The notes beneath the pieces were generated by a model. It was not told where the DNA came from and did no database searches. It was given only the letters and a program-made list of their open reading frames with translations. From contig JAGUCH010000007.1 of NCBI GenBank assembly GCA_019096065.1, positions 5,850,501 through 5,914,500 of the forward strand: a stretch of 64,000 nt of DNA. Reading direction: 5' to 3'. Both the position numbers and the translations under genes were made by a program. Shown here piece after piece: positions 1-11,908 of the stretch (positions are counted from its first letter, which is position 1; the number at the start of each line of letters is the position of its first letter). The DNA comes from Paracyclopina nana (taxonomy: Eukaryota; Arthropoda; Copepoda; Cyclopoida; Cyclopettidae).

Positions 1-71
1 CGCTAGCGCCATGAATGGTGAAAGTTATAAAAACATAACATCAGATGGTCTTCAAATCGTAATAAAAACAA

Positions 72-236
72 TCAGCTGATTTTCTATTCAAAAGGAAAAC
101 AATCAGCTGATATTCTAATCAAAACAAATACAGTCAGCTGATTTTCTTTTCAAAAGGAAAACAATCAGCTGATACTAAATATTCATAATCAAAACAACCA
201 GCTGATCTTCAAATCCAAACAAAAACTATCAGCTGA
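72..236. repeat. Cluster of six CAGCTG palindromes
   Basis: Six CAGCTG sites (73-78, 104-109, 135-140, 166-171, 199-204, 230-235) recur about every 31 bp in a degenerate A-rich unit, most as TCAGCTGAT. The first four are exactly 31 bp apart. They sit upstream of the first visible anoctamin exon, so probably in an intron. CAGCTG is an E-box core, but tandem minisatellite growth explains the spacing equally well. Confidence 0.7.
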
Positions 237-350
237 TCTCCAAATCATAACAATTAACTTTTTAGCTAATTAAAACAAGCCTTTAGTTGTTTCGATTGCT
301 GGGGCTTTTCAGGAAAGTGAATATGCTTTAATCTTCTTCTCCTTTTGCAG

Positions 351-3300
351 AAATGCACCGAACTCAGTCGGAGTTTGATGACAATCTGACGTTCAAAGTG
401 TTCCTCTTTCAATTCATCAACTTTTATTCCTCTATCTTTTACATTGCCTTCTTCAAGGGAAGATTTGTTGGTTACCCCGGACATTACAAGCATATTTTTG
501 GAAACCTCAGAAACGAAGATGTAAGCTTTTGTAAAGTCAAAGTGGTTATTTTTTTGCCAGTTTTGCTTGGGTAAACAAACAAAAAAAATATTGCTCTTTT
601 TTTCGCAAAGCAAACTTTTTTTGCCCCTTGGGTGTGAAATAAGCCAACTTTTCAATCTCCCAAGAGCAACTTTCTTATACATTAAGCTTTCAAGTTGAAA
701 AAACTCCTTTTGAGAGAATTGTTTACAGTGAATTTTTTAAAATTCCAATCGATAGTATTTTGGCAACAAGTGGCTTTTTTGGGACATTTTCAGCTTCCTA
801 GTGAAAACTTGTTTACAGTGATTACAATTTTACAATTTTTGATTTTGCTCAAAACGTGAATTTTGCGTATTGTTTACAGTGTAGCAATGGTGGCTGCCTG
901 ATTGAATTGGCTCAGCAGCTTGCTGTTATCATGGTTGGTAAACAAATCATCAACAACGCGCAAGAAATCCTTATACCAAAATTGAAGGCTTGGTGGCACA
1001 ACAAAAAAGTAAGCCAATATTGTACACATTTTGTGCCTTGTACAAGGAAAATCAATAATTTGCAGTGACAACAGCCGAAAATCATTTTGTAATTTATTTG
1101 AGTATTTGTAGCTGAACACGCTTTTACACATTTCATAAACTACTTCTCACATTAAGAGAGAGCTGTAAATTTTGTTGAATAATAGCCGATATTTTTTTAT
1201 TGTCACTGTAGAAATGTAACCAAAATGGAAATTAGAGCGTTGTGAAAAATTGATTTTTGCACTTTTTTACAAGTACTCACTGCACAATCAACTGCTGAAA
1301 AAATGATTATAACATGTTATTTCTTTTCATCCCATTTGTTTTTTGCCTCGAAAATGTGTCCAAAACTCTCTGATACTTGATATTCTTAGTAAGTGCTCTA
1401 AAGTAATTACTTTGTTGGAAATCCGATTGAACAAGAAGGAACAGAACCCTTAAACAAAATCAATCTTAAGTGTGTCATCTACTTGCATTTTTCTCCCTTA
1501 TTTTAGCACATTTTTCATAGTCTGGCTCTGTCTTTGATATGGCCTTTGCTTTTTAGCCAACAGACTTGTTCTTTAATATTATTTTATTGCAGGTTTTGAA
1601 AAATCGCAAACCGTTACCTTTTCACTTTCAAAACTCTGTGTAAGGAATGAGCCAGTGACGCGTGACTCTTGAAGCTTTCTAATTTTGTGGGCCAAAATAA
1701 AAATGCTTTCCAATTCAGAACGTTTTTATTTGGTGCTCATGTGCATCTTCCTCTGACCATTTTTAAAAAATGATGATAAATTAATAAAATTACTCAGGAA
1801 TTATACTAGATGGTAATCTCTCTTATTTATTTTCCGTTCATGTAACTGAAAATCGAGCCTAAGTGAAAACAGCTTCCATTTTAAAGTATAAGATATTAAG
1901 CCTATCCTGAATTGTGTACAAAGCCTTTTTATGTTACAATCCTGTCGAAAGCAAAAAATGCCTGCCCATTTTTCGCATTCACTCTTCCAATTTTCTTGGC
2001 TTTCCAACAAATTCAACCCACTCACAGTTGTCCAAGTCATTTTTCTTTGCTACCTTTATACATGTTTCATCGAGCTTTCTAACCGAAATGCCAATAACAA
2101 TCAATTTGGCCTCATACAATTGGGGCTCATTCTACTATGATACTTTATTAAGTGTGGCGTGAATGGAAAGCAAGACAACTTTACATTGTAGAAAAAATAT
2201 TTAACAAATATGCTTACACTTTGCTTTTTACATATTTTTATTTCCACCAAAATTAGGCGTTTTTCTACAAAACCGACATGTTTTGATATTCATTTCAGTT
2301 TTGGGAATTCAAAATTAAAATATATCAATCAAGTCTCATTTTCTTTTAATTCGAGTTAACGACTGACTTAGGCTGAGTCTTTCACACTATTTGCATAGTC
2401 ACGCTATTTAAATAGGTCATAACATAAAACGTATTGAAATAGCAGCTTTAAATATTTAAATACTTTCAGAGGCTATTTAAATACATGTTATGCTATGAGC
2501 TATTTAAATAGCGTGACTATACAAAACTTGCGAAAGACTAAGGCCCTGTTCACCTGCATTATTATCAGCATAATAACGCGCGATATTATGATGAAATTTG
2601 CAAATATGTGGTATTTGTAAAATCATTTTTCAGATTTTGACTTAGGAATCGGTCTATTGGTACCAAAAGCCATCCTACACCAATATAAAAATTCTCAGTT
2701 TCTCAGTATTTCTCTCAAATATTTTGCCAAAATAACGGCCATAATAAGCAGGTGAACAGGCCCTAAGCCTTATTTATGTCAAAAGCTGTTTTATTATGAC
2801 GTAGATGAACGCCTCAAAACATAAACAAATCCATTTATAAGTTGTGATAGCCCCACCAGACGACACATAATTTATCTGGTCGGGTAGAGCATGCCAACAA
2901 CAAATATCCCATCTTTTTAGACACAAACTCAGATTTGCGTAACGTTGGACATTTCCTGAATCTGAAATAAGTATTAGTGTGGCACATCTCTAGCCCACTG
3001 TGCCCTGTTAGTTTTAGTATAGTGTATTCTACAATATTTACTTTTCTATCGCTTATTAAAAGAAGATGGAGCATGGCAAAAAATGCTTAATTTATTCCAT
3101 ATCTTTTCAGTCTAAGCTTGCTCATATTGGAGAATCCAGGATGGAGATGGATTACAAACTGGTGGAAAATGAGGGACTTTTTCAGGAATATCTAGAAATG
3201 GGTAAGAAGCTAATGCAAAAGGCACTCCAACTTTATGTGTTTATTTGTAGCTGAGTTCTCTGCTTTGTAGCTGAGTTCTCTGCTTTGTAGCTGAGTTCTC

Positions 3301-5933
3301 TGCTTTGTAGCTGAGTTCTCTGCTTTGTAGCTGAGCTCTCAGCGTTGTAGCAAAGTTCTAGTTGGTAGCAGAGTTCTCAGCTGTGTTACTAAATTCTCAA
3401 CTTTGTAGCAGTGTTCTCAGCTTTGTAGTAGAGTTCTCAGCTTTGCAGTAGAGTTATTAGCTTTGCAGCTGTTTCTAAGCTTTGCAGCTGTTTCTAAGCT
3501 TTGCAGCTGTTTCTAAGCTTTGCAGCTGTTTCTAAGCTTTGCATGTGTTTTCTCAGCTTTGTAGCAGAGTTCTCAGCTTTGAAGCTGAGTTCTCAGCTTG
3601 TTGCAGCAGAGTTATGAGCTTTTTAGTAGAGTTCTCAGCTTTGCAGCAGTGTTCTCACCTTTGAATTAGAGTTCTCAGCGTTGCAGCTGAGTTATTATCT
3701 TTGCAGCTGTTTCTCAGCTTTGGCTTTGTAGCAGAGTTCTCATTTTTGAAACAGAGTTCTCAGCTCTTTAGCTGATTTTTAAGCTTTTTTGTTGGTGTTT
3801 TCTCAGCTTTGCAGATGTTTTCTCAATTTTTAATAGAGTTTTCATTGTCATAACTTACCTGCTGCTTGATGTATTGAAGGATCACTTTTTGTTACCTTAA
3901 TTATTATATCCAGACATCATTTCTCTTTTAAAGAAAGTTGGCTAAGAAACTTAATAAGTTTCCTGTTTGTACTATATTGCAGTTCTTCAATTCGGGTTCA
4001 TCACCATTTTCGTGGCTGCCTTTCCTCTGGCTCCATTTTTTGCCTTGCTCAATAATTGGGTGGAGATTCGATTAGATGCCCAAAAGTTTGTCTGCGAAAC
4101 GAGACGAGCTGTGGCTGAGAGAGCTGAGAATATTGGGATCTGGTTCAAGATTCTAGACATGTTGGCTCAATTTGCTGTTATCACAAATGTAAGTGAAAAT
4201 GTATCCAAACTTTTGTCATGCATCAAAAGAGGCTGAATAGATTATTCCTCAAAAAAGCAAATCTAACCAAAACTTCTTGGTGCTTTCCAATATGTTAAAT
4301 CTACCATAATGGTATTATTGCGACTAGCACCATCAAATAACAGTCAAAATATTTCATTTTTTAAAAGTCCTAGATTGAAAGCTTATTTTCCTAGTAAAAC
4401 TGGACCTAATTTCCATTTCCACTTTCAGGCTTTCTTGATTGCATTCACATCAGAGTTCATACCCAAATTGGTGTATAAATATGAGCATGCCTGGAACATG
4501 TCTGGGTATGTCAATTTCACCCTGGCCACCTCACCCTACAGTGGTTGGTTGAGTGAGGGCAAGAATGAATGCAGATATCGTGCATTCAGAGACAAAGATG
4601 GGGAATTCACGCCTTCCCACTACAAAATTCTTGGCCTCAAGCTGGCTTTTGTCATCATTTTTGAGGTGAGTTACCTTCGGAACTTGCTAAAACAGACTCG
4701 CGCAACCTCTGTAAATCTCCTAGTATAAAGTTGCGAAGAAATGTTTCCTTCTAAATATTCATATGCAAAATACATTTTGTGAACGAAACATTTAGTTCGC
4801 AATACATTTTGTGACGAAACACATTTTGTGACCAAATACATTTTGTGACGAAATACATTTTGTGACGAAATACATTTTGTGACGAAATACATTTTGCGAC
4901 GAAATACATTTTGTGACGAAATACATTTTGTGACGAAATACATTTTGTGACGAAATACATTTTGTGACGAAATACGTTTTGCTACCTTTTGTGACAAAAT
5001 AATAGCTCAAGAAATTGATTTCATACTTCACGTCTAAATTAGACTTTTGGCCTTAAAATAGCGTACTATTAAGCAGATGAGCACCACATTTGTATTACAA
5101 ATCAGTCAAGGTTTTGCATTGTGTTGGCAAAGAGCTTTTAACCTGTATTTCTTCTGTAGCACGTCGTGTTTGGCGTCTGCCGATTGATCGATCTGGTTGT
5201 GCCGGACATCCCAGAATCTCTAGATGTAAAAATCAAACGTGAGCGATATCTGGCCAAAGAGGCTCTCCAAGATGCTGATCATGTGCTCCAAGTAAGCTCT
5301 CAAAATATTTCTTTTTGCATGGAACCCTCGACTTTGCTGTGAAAAAACAAGTCAAAAGATTCATGGAATTTTTTATCATAGCACCCTTTAAATACACAAT
5401 TTTTGTGAAATATCCTTTTTTGGATTATCCTCATGTGTTTTCAAAATGCACATTTTTCAGAAAACACTTTGTCCAAACCATAGTTCGTCAAAAATAGTTT
5501 TTGTCAAAAATACAGTTTTTGTCAAAAATACAGTTTTTGTCAAAAATACAGTTTTTGTCAAAAATACAGTTTTTGTCAAAAATACACATTTAGCCCGAAA
5601 AATACACAGTTTGCCAAAAATACACATTTTGCCATAAATACACAGCTTGCAAAAAATACACATTTTGCCACAACTACACAGTTTGCCAAAAATACACATT
5701 TTGCCAAAAATACACATTTTGCCAAAAATACACCATGTCAAAAAATACTTGTTCTTGTAAAAACAATATATGATGTGCTGACTTTGCCAACTTGCTATTA
5801 AATAAAAAAAAATAGTTTAACATGTTTGCTTGTTTTTCAGAAAGTGCTAACTGACCATGATAGTGATCGTGTGGATTCTGACCTTGATGTATCAGCCCTT
5901 GGATCACCAATGACAAGAAAACGAGGATTGTGA
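351..5933 (+). CDS. Anoctamin (TMEM16) family protein, C-terminal part; 5' end outside window
   Basis: Anoctamins are multi-pass membrane proteins acting as Ca2+-activated chloride channels or lipid scramblases. Exons read: 351-520, 880-1008, 3111-3201, 3983-4188, 4429-4665, 5160-5291, 5841-5933; all keep frame and have GT-AG ends. The first visible exon begins mid-codon, so upstream exons lie left of the window. Family hallmarks are plain: [63 protein letters not shown] and [13 protein letters not shown]. The E and D of EIRLD correspond to known Ca2+ ligands in characterised TMEM16s. A short hydrophilic tail ends at the TGA at 5931. Three introns carry tandem repeats and the 2.1-kb second intron carries MITEs. 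The subfamily is not resolved. Confidence 0.93.
2368..2543. mobile_element. Foldback/MITE-like element with about 35-bp imperfect inverted ends
   Basis: The left end (GGCTGAGTCTTTC, then CATAGTCACGCTATTTAAATAG) pairs with the right end (CTATTTAAATAGCGTGACTAT, then GAAAGACTAAGGCC). The interior is rich in the palindrome TATTTAAATA, seen four times. No coding capacity. It lies in the anoctamin intron 1009-3110 and abuts the Harbinger-type MITE to its right. Target duplication is unclear because the right boundary is shared with that neighbour. Confidence 0.65.
2539..2766. mobile_element. PIF/Harbinger-type MITE with TAA target duplications
   Basis: The element body is 2542-2763 (222 bp). Its left end, GGCCCTGTTCACCTGC, is nearly the reverse complement of its right end, GCAGGTGAACAGGCCC. 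TAA lies directly on both sides (2539-2541 and 2764-2766). Three-base TWA duplications are the PIF/Harbinger signature. No ORF is present, so it is non-autonomous. A second element of similar size with the same duplication type lies at 58224-58449. Confidence 0.72.
3248..3840. repeat. About 20-bp degenerate minisatellite in anoctamin intron
   Basis: Units of the type TAGCTGAGTTCTCTGCTTTG repeat nearly perfectly at 3250-3340 and then decay into variants (GCAGCTGTTTCTAAGCTTT and others) to about 3840. The array fills most of the 781-bp intron 3202-3982. No coding or splice signal is seen within it. Confidence 0.85.
4762..4987. repeat. 17-bp tandem array in anoctamin intron (4666-5159)
   Basis: About eleven copies of ACATTTTGTGACGAAAT, most of them exact. 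Because 17 is not a multiple of three, every frame reads through as a rotating peptide, producing spurious ORFs on the minus strand. It shares the period and an AAATACA..TTTTG core with the array in the next intron. Confidence 0.9.
5486..5741. repeat. 17-bp tandem arrays (two subtypes) in last anoctamin intron
   Basis: Five copies of AAATACAGTTTTTGTCA (about 5500-5585) are followed by copies of AAATACACATTTTGCCA (about 5580-5735). All lie within the intron 5292-5840. No coding potential beyond repeat translation. Confidence 0.88.
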
Positions 5934-6833
5934 TTTAAACCTGTGTTTAAAAAAATTTCAACGTCTATTAGCCAAAATTCACTTTGTAGTGATACATTTA
6001 GGCATGGAAAATGGAAGGCCACGCCCATTTGCGCTGCTCAGATTTTTATTTTCGTGTTCCTTAGATTCCACTTTGTTAGTCTATTTTTGTTAAATTATGT
6101 GCTCAAATTATAAAATATCCAACCAAAGTTTATTCTTCTGCTGTTGCTCATTATGCATTTTACCTTTGTTTTTGGGGCCATTCCAAAGCTTTTATCAAAA
6201 TTGCATACATAAAGTGATATTAGCCTGAAAATAAAGACTATTGCATACTACATTCTGACTGGATACTTTTTTCTGTAATCATGAACTACACATTGTGCAT
6301 TAAACACAAAAAGCTTACGTTGCACCTTTTTTGAGGTATCAAAGTCCAAAGAAAATCCATTTTTAATTAAAATTTTGGCTACCTAAAAAATCTTACTCAA
6401 ATATCGCAATCAGGTTTGATTCTACACAGTAACAATAAATACAAGTTTCTGTAACTTAAATGAAGAATGAATACGGTTTTTTTAAGACAAGATTTTATCT
6501 TGCTTTTTGGCCAGATGTAAAATCTTTCTACTTCTTCTACCATTTCATGAATTATTGATGATGATGGTATTTCATCAGAAGAAGCAAGCAAAATCTGATG
6601 CATGACTTCTGGCCAAAAATGTATAAAAAATCCTCTGTTGAGCATGGAAATATCATCCACATGGGAAAATCATGCATATGATTGTGAAGGCCTAGCTCCT
6701 CTTTGAATTGATGATTTATGCGATTCATGAACGTTTTTTTCCTGTTCATGAAAATGTTGCAGCTGTGAAAATACTGCAGCTTACATTTAGCAAGTGTATT
6801 TTTGAGCTGAAAAGGATTCTGGTTTTCACTAGG
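5934..6833. other. Intergenic, anoctamin 3' side to metalloproteinase start
   Basis: A possible poly(A) signal (AATAAA) lies near 6229. Small ORFs here have no recognisable similarity. I see no gene. Confidence 0.6.
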
Positions 6834-8894
6834 ATGGATCTTAAGTTTGTGATTTCATTGCTTTATCTCTTGGGCTTTCAAGGTATTAATTTTACCTATA
6901 CGAGCAACTTTTTTTTATTAAAAATTGGAAAATAGGTACCTATGGAGAGCCAGTAATAATTACTTGGACTTCCTGTATTTCTGGGTGCGAAAAATGCTTC
7001 CTAGTGGATTTCAATGATGATGTAGAAGAGCCAGAATTGGTGTGTCTCAATAAGAAATATGAGGACGTTGACACAATCTGGACTGGTTATTTCGCTGAAA
7101 ATCCGGATGTCAGTGTTGTGGCCACGACTGATTTTCCTTTCACTGAAGATTCCCTATTTGAAGTAATTTAACAATGGCTATTTTTACCGTCATAAGTTTA
7201 TAATATTATATGAATTTATAATATTGTTAAATGAAACATGTATTTAAAAATCAGCTGATTTTTAGGTTGCTTTTGCTCATCCTAGAAGTCCAAATCAGAC
7301 AGGATTTTATGTTTACCCTTCCACGGGTCATTATGACTTATCCATGTTGAGGAGCCTTGAATCAATTAAGGGTCAAGATATCACTTTGGAGATTCCTGAA
7401 GATGACCAAGACATTCTCATAGGAGAAGCCAACACAAAGAAGCCAACTTTGCCCAATAATCCTGGATTTGCCATGGATGTGGTTGTTTTCTACAACAAAG
7501 CATTTTTGGACATGTATGGTGGCAATGAATTTCTTGCCAAAGCAAAGTAAGACACAAAATGGCAACAAATTATTATTATTTGTATTGTATTGTTAGGCTG
7601 AAAGCTATTTTTGCTTTTGTGGACTTGAGATACCATTGGCCTTCATTGACAACTTCAATTGACATTCATGTTTTGGAAATTGTAAATATTGGCTACACTC
7701 AATATTCTGCTAGTGTTGATGACCTCATGTAAGTAAGCTGATTTATAGAAGGCATGTATAATTGATAAGTGTATTTGTAGAAGAATGTCAGGGTCGCCCA
7801 AAATCAATGCTGCAAAGGATGCAGATGCCTACGTTTTCATTGCCAATGATTTCAATAACACCATTGGGACAATTGGAATCAGCTACATCGGTTCTTCCTG
7901 CAATTCCAATAGGAAATACAGAACATCAATCAGTGAATACCTTTTTTCATCAATGAAAACTGCAGATGTAAGCACACATTACATTAATGTAAAGCTCATT
8001 TACTCCACAAAACCTTATTAAAAGAAAATCATCAACATGCTTTGTTTTTTGGTTACATTAGATTTTTTTGGCAACATTTCATACCAATTCAAAAGAAAAA
8101 CTAATTATACTCGATCAATGTCTTTCAATTTTGATTTTGGTTCTCAAAACTTTTTATAAACGCTTATGTAAAAATAACCATTCGGATACAGCTTTTAATT
8201 ATAAACTATAATATTAAGATTGTGACGCATGAGCTGGGCCACAATTTGGGCATGAATCATGACTTCAATTTTGATGCAAGTAACAAAAGTGACAGCTTTG
8301 GTAATGCATGCACTAACATTGGTGGAATCATGGATTATTATGAAGCTGAGAAGGTGAAATTATTGATCTTTATAATTTTGCTAATTTTACTTTATTTACT
8401 TGATGCAGTTTCCAACCCAATGGTCTAAATGTTCAGTTGAAGACTTAACTACTTATTATGGAAAGTATTTAAGCAGCTTTTGCTTGGCTTATCATCCAAG
8501 TGATGGCATTGGCATGATCTTACCCCAAACAACTTTAACTGTAACTACAACTTCAACTACAACTACTACTTCAACTACAACTTCAACTTCAACTACAACT
8601 ACAACTTCTATTACATCTACAACTTTAACTTCCACCACAACTTCAAATTTAACTTTACCTTCAACTGAAAAATCAGATTCAATTACAATTTCAACTTCTA
8701 TCTCATCTACAAATTTAACTTCAATTTCAACAACAACAAATACAACTACTACAACAGAAGCAAGTATTGTAGCATGCTTTGATGCTATAAATAAGAAGAA
8801 GTGCAACAAATTGAAGAATAGGCAGAAAAAGTGTGGAAGCAAGAAAGGAAGAAAGAAATGTGCACTTACATGCGGATACTGCAATAAATACTGA
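6834..8894 (+). CDS. Secreted M12B (ADAM/reprolysin-like) metalloproteinase with Thr/Ser linker and C-terminal ShK domain
   Basis: Zinc endopeptidase, predicted 498 aa. Exons: 6834-6882, 6936-7162, 7266-7546, 7597-7728, 7781-7967, 8219-8353, 8409-8894. The start was chosen because it opens a short hydrophobic signal peptide (MDLKFVISLLYLLGF); an in-frame upstream ATG exists at 6708. The zinc site HELGHNLGMNHD (about residues 296-307) is the HExxHxxGxxHD signature, followed by GGIMDYY as a likely Met-turn. A Thr/Ser-rich, probably O-glycosylated stretch (about 375-450) leads to a six-cysteine ShK-type module running from CFDAINKKKC to CGYC. No disintegrin domain or transmembrane segment is seen, so it is probably extracellular. 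It is convergent with the protease gene 62 bp downstream. The substrate is unknown. Confidence 0.85.
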
Positions 8895-8956
8895 ACGAGG
8901 TTGCGTGATTTGCTTTATAAGAAAGTTGCGCTACAATCCAAGTTGTTCACCAATAA

Positions 8957-9969
8957 TTAAAATTCAAAATCGGCCATTGTGTCCAGAATCCAGTCATGAT
9001 ATGCGCTAATTCTTGTGTAGACTCCAGGAAAATTGGGCTTGGCACACCCATGGCCCACGCTGACCACGCCCACTTGGTAGATATTGTGGGAGACCGAGTC
9101 TTTGTACCACAGAGGGCCTCCGGAATCGCCCTGGCAAGAGTCCCTTCCACCTAGGAAAAAATCCCCCGCACAAATGTGGAATTTCGAAATGAAGCCGTAA
9201 GCACTGTTGCATTTAGCCGAGTCCACAATGGGAACCGAGACTGCCCTCAAAAGGTGACTTTGCCTTCCGGATTCCCTCATTGTGCCCCACCCAGCCACAG
9301 TGGAATTTGCTTTGTCATCAAAGATCAAGTTGACGGGTGCCAATCCGATGGGCTGAACTCGATGGTTGAACTTGACCGCATCACAGAGCTCTAATAAGGC
9401 AATATCATGGTCCACTGAGCCTGTGTATCCGTGGTGGATCTTTTTCGCGCAAATCTCCCTTTCCTGTTGCCCTGGAAAGCAGGGAAAATGGCAAAATTGA
9501 AATCCTTAGTTAATATCAGTTTCAGAGACTGAAAGCAAAATTGGAAGAAGTTGGTTTAATCTCATAAAAAAGATAGTTTGATTGGAGTTTGCTGTCATGC
9601 CAAAAAAGTCTAATTAAGTGACAGAAAACTGAAACGTCATCATGGAATTAATTAAGTATTTTAAATGGATGATTTACCTGATTCAGTGAAATCCAGGGTG
9701 TCATGGTCACCAGCGACCACTTTCAGTCTTAGATGGCTTTTTGAGTAAACGCAATGGGCTGCAGTTAAAACCCATCGGTCTGTGAGAAGTGAAGCTCCAC
9801 AAAAGGGGTACGAAGTGTACCCCTTATACCACAAGCCCAATACCCACGGGTATTGACCCGGGCTCACCTCATACCCACCCACAATTCTGTCATCGTCGAT
9901 GCTTTTGCCTTGAGTGGCAAAAATGCAAACATTGAGCAGGAGCAGAAAAATGCACCCACGAATTGCCAT
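8957..9969 (-). CDS. Trypsin-like secreted serine protease (S1A)
   Basis: Predicted 268 aa from two exons, 9678-9969 and 8957-9471, joined in frame. A signal peptide (MAIRGCIFLLLLNVCIFA) and short propeptide precede the activation site at R28/IVGG. The catalytic triad is complete: H in TAAHC, D in DHDIALL, S in GDSGGP. The residue six before the catalytic serine is Asp (DSCQGDSGGP), which predicts trypsin-type cleavage after Arg or Lys. The chain runs to the usual C-terminal helix (ISAYHDWI). It is a single-domain protease, plausibly digestive or immune; the sequence does not tell which. Confidence 0.95.
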
Positions 9970-10550
9970 GGCGTCCTTTTTGTGAAACTGAGCTATTTTT
10001 AGGAATTACCTGGAGGTTCCTTGAATATCACCAAGGTTGCGTGACCTTCATCGCAAAATGTTGCTGTAGTAATACAGAGGGTTGCAATCAACAATCTTGA
10101 ATCCTCCTTGGTAAATTGGAGTCATTGAAATTGGAAGCCCAAGCATTGAGGTGTGATCAGATTCTAATTATTCGAGTACTTGTCCTTTCATAGCTTGAAC
10201 CATGGAGTTCAGCTTTAACCAAGCATTGACTCACATGTCCACAGCCAAGTTTCAATTTCATATTGAAGCCAAAGCAACAAAGTAACCTCAATTTTAACCT
10301 GAAATAAGTCACTATTGATACTCTTATACAGCTATTTGCTGAGCAGTGAGAACATGACAAGCTTTTGTTGTTTTGAAAATGTAAAGTGAAAGCTCTCATT
10401 TCCTGGCAAATAGCGCCACTTTGAACGAGTAAACAAAAGTTTAACAACAGTTGATTAACGCTGTATTTTTTCTTGGTTTTTTTCCGTCAAAACAAACCAG
10501 GTCAAATAAAATAACGTTCAAGTGAGGTCCTGAATTTATCGAGAGAAAAA
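9970..10550. other. Divergent intergenic region
   Basis: About 580 bp separate the starts of the trypsin-like gene (minus) and the coiled-coil gene (plus), so both promoters are expected here. No specific element is recognised. Confidence 0.5.
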
Positions 10551-10874
10551 ATGGACGGACGTGAAGGAAGTTACAGCAAGGCCGAATTGGAAAGTTTGAT
10601 CAGAAACAGAGATGATTATTACTCGGATTGGCTGAGAAAACTTCACCAATTGTGGAGGGAGAATCTGGTTGCGATGGAGAAAGAAATTGAGGCTCAAGTC
10701 GAGGAGGTCTATGCTAAAATTGGAGCTTGCGAGAGGCAAGTGGACGAATTCCATTCCAACCAGATCAAACTGAGTCAAAGGGTTGACAAGCTCTCCAAGT
10801 TGGCTCAGACCATTCAAAAGGAACACAGAATGATGGAACGTCAGCTGGACAGGATCAAACAAGAGCGATCATGA
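10551..10874 (+). CDS. Small coiled-coil protein, unrecognised
   Basis: A single-exon ORF of 107 aa. It is charged and heptad-rich almost throughout (from about residue 25, LRKLHQLWRENLVAMEKEIE, to the C-terminus), with no signal peptide or membrane segment. The size and all-helical character resemble subunits of small coiled-coil assemblies such as BLOC-type complexes, but I cannot match it to a named family. The start is the first ATG after an in-frame stop region. The next gene begins about 1 kb downstream on the same strand. Confidence 0.7.
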   Translation: MDGREGSYSKAELESLIRNRDDYYSDWLRKLHQLWRENLVAMEKEIEAQVEEVYAKIGACERQVDEFHSNQIKLSQRVDKLSKLAQTIQKEHRMMERQLDRIKQERS

Positions 10875-11908
10875 ATATTATTAAAGAAACTACAATTTAT
10901 GCGTAATATCAGTAATAAAATAAGTGCTTGTGGGTAAAATTGAAATTTTTTAAAAGATTAGTGCCAAAATTAGCAAGTTTGCGACTTTTGGCTTTTTAAG
11001 GAAGCGTTTGATTTTTTGGTGTTGACAACGCTGTCAAAGACAAACAGCTGACGCCACTTCACTGACTTCAGTGCCTTCAGAGTCTGCAGCGCAAACGAAA
11101 GTCAGCGGCAATCACATCATTTTTGGTCGTCCAAGCTCAATTCAAGGCGTTTCCATTAAATGTGAAATAGAAGCCACCATTTTTATTAGGCCTAATTGTG
11201 AATGAAATTGGTAAGAATTTTGTGAGCTTTTAAAACTTCATTATCTTTGTTTCACGACCAAATTCTTAAATTTAATCGAGTCCAACTTTGCTATGCAGAA
11301 TTGATTAAAATGGGTTTTCATATTTATAAAATTCATCGAAGAAATTGAATTTAAAAATTGCTTCTTTGTCTTCTTGATGTTTGACCCTGTCTTTGTTTTT
11401 GTGGCTTTCATTGTCTTGCGTAGTTTTATTGATTACCAAGGCAAGAAGACAAAATTGTCAAAAATAATAATTAACTCTTTCTTTGTCAAAATAACTTGCG
11501 CAAAAGGAATTTGAGTTATTTGCAACTTTGCTGATTTTGGTTGACAAATGACCACATTTTTGTTCAACTTTTCCTGGCCACAAGGTCACGAAATTCAGTT
11601 GCAAGTTTCAACTTGTCCACCTGGGATGGTTGTTGTCTCGTTGGCAAGCTATCATGACTCATCATTAAATTCATTATCATTAAAAAACAAAGAGTTTGAT
11701 GTCACACAATTGCAACTTACGACAGATATCATAAATATGAGTCAATTAGGGTTAACAAAGGTATGCATGCAAGAAATGACATCACTGTACCATGCACTTG
11801 AATTTAAGGGCAATGAACTTTGAAGCTTGAACTTGAACCTGCCAGTGCAGTGACCACATTTTAAAATTTGCTCATTTACTTCCAGCGTGGCTGAGTGTGT
11901 AGAAAAAG
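10875..11908. other. Intergenic / probable 5' UTR of the caspase gene
   Basis: An ORF of 91 codons (11548-11823) shows no family resemblance. A donor-like GTATGC at 11761 and an acceptor (CTTCCAG) at about 11883 could mark a 5' UTR intron ahead of the caspase ATG at 11909. Splicing there would end the 91-codon frame at once, so I treat it as untranslated. Confidence 0.4.

Noticed and set aside
4671-5031. Minus-strand ORFs with repeating [17 protein letters not shown]-type peptide
   Set aside because: Simple translation of a 17-bp intronic tandem array in rotating frames.
4762-5741. Possible CRISPR-like array
   Set aside because: Units are head-to-tail with no unique spacers, and the genome is eukaryotic.
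8492-8884. Val/Glu-rich minus-strand ORF
   Set aside because: Antisense of the Thr/Ser-rich linker of the metalloproteinase.
11548-11823. 91-codon ORF upstream of the caspase
   Set aside because: No resemblance to known proteins; candidate splicing to the caspase exon terminates it. Probably 5' UTR.
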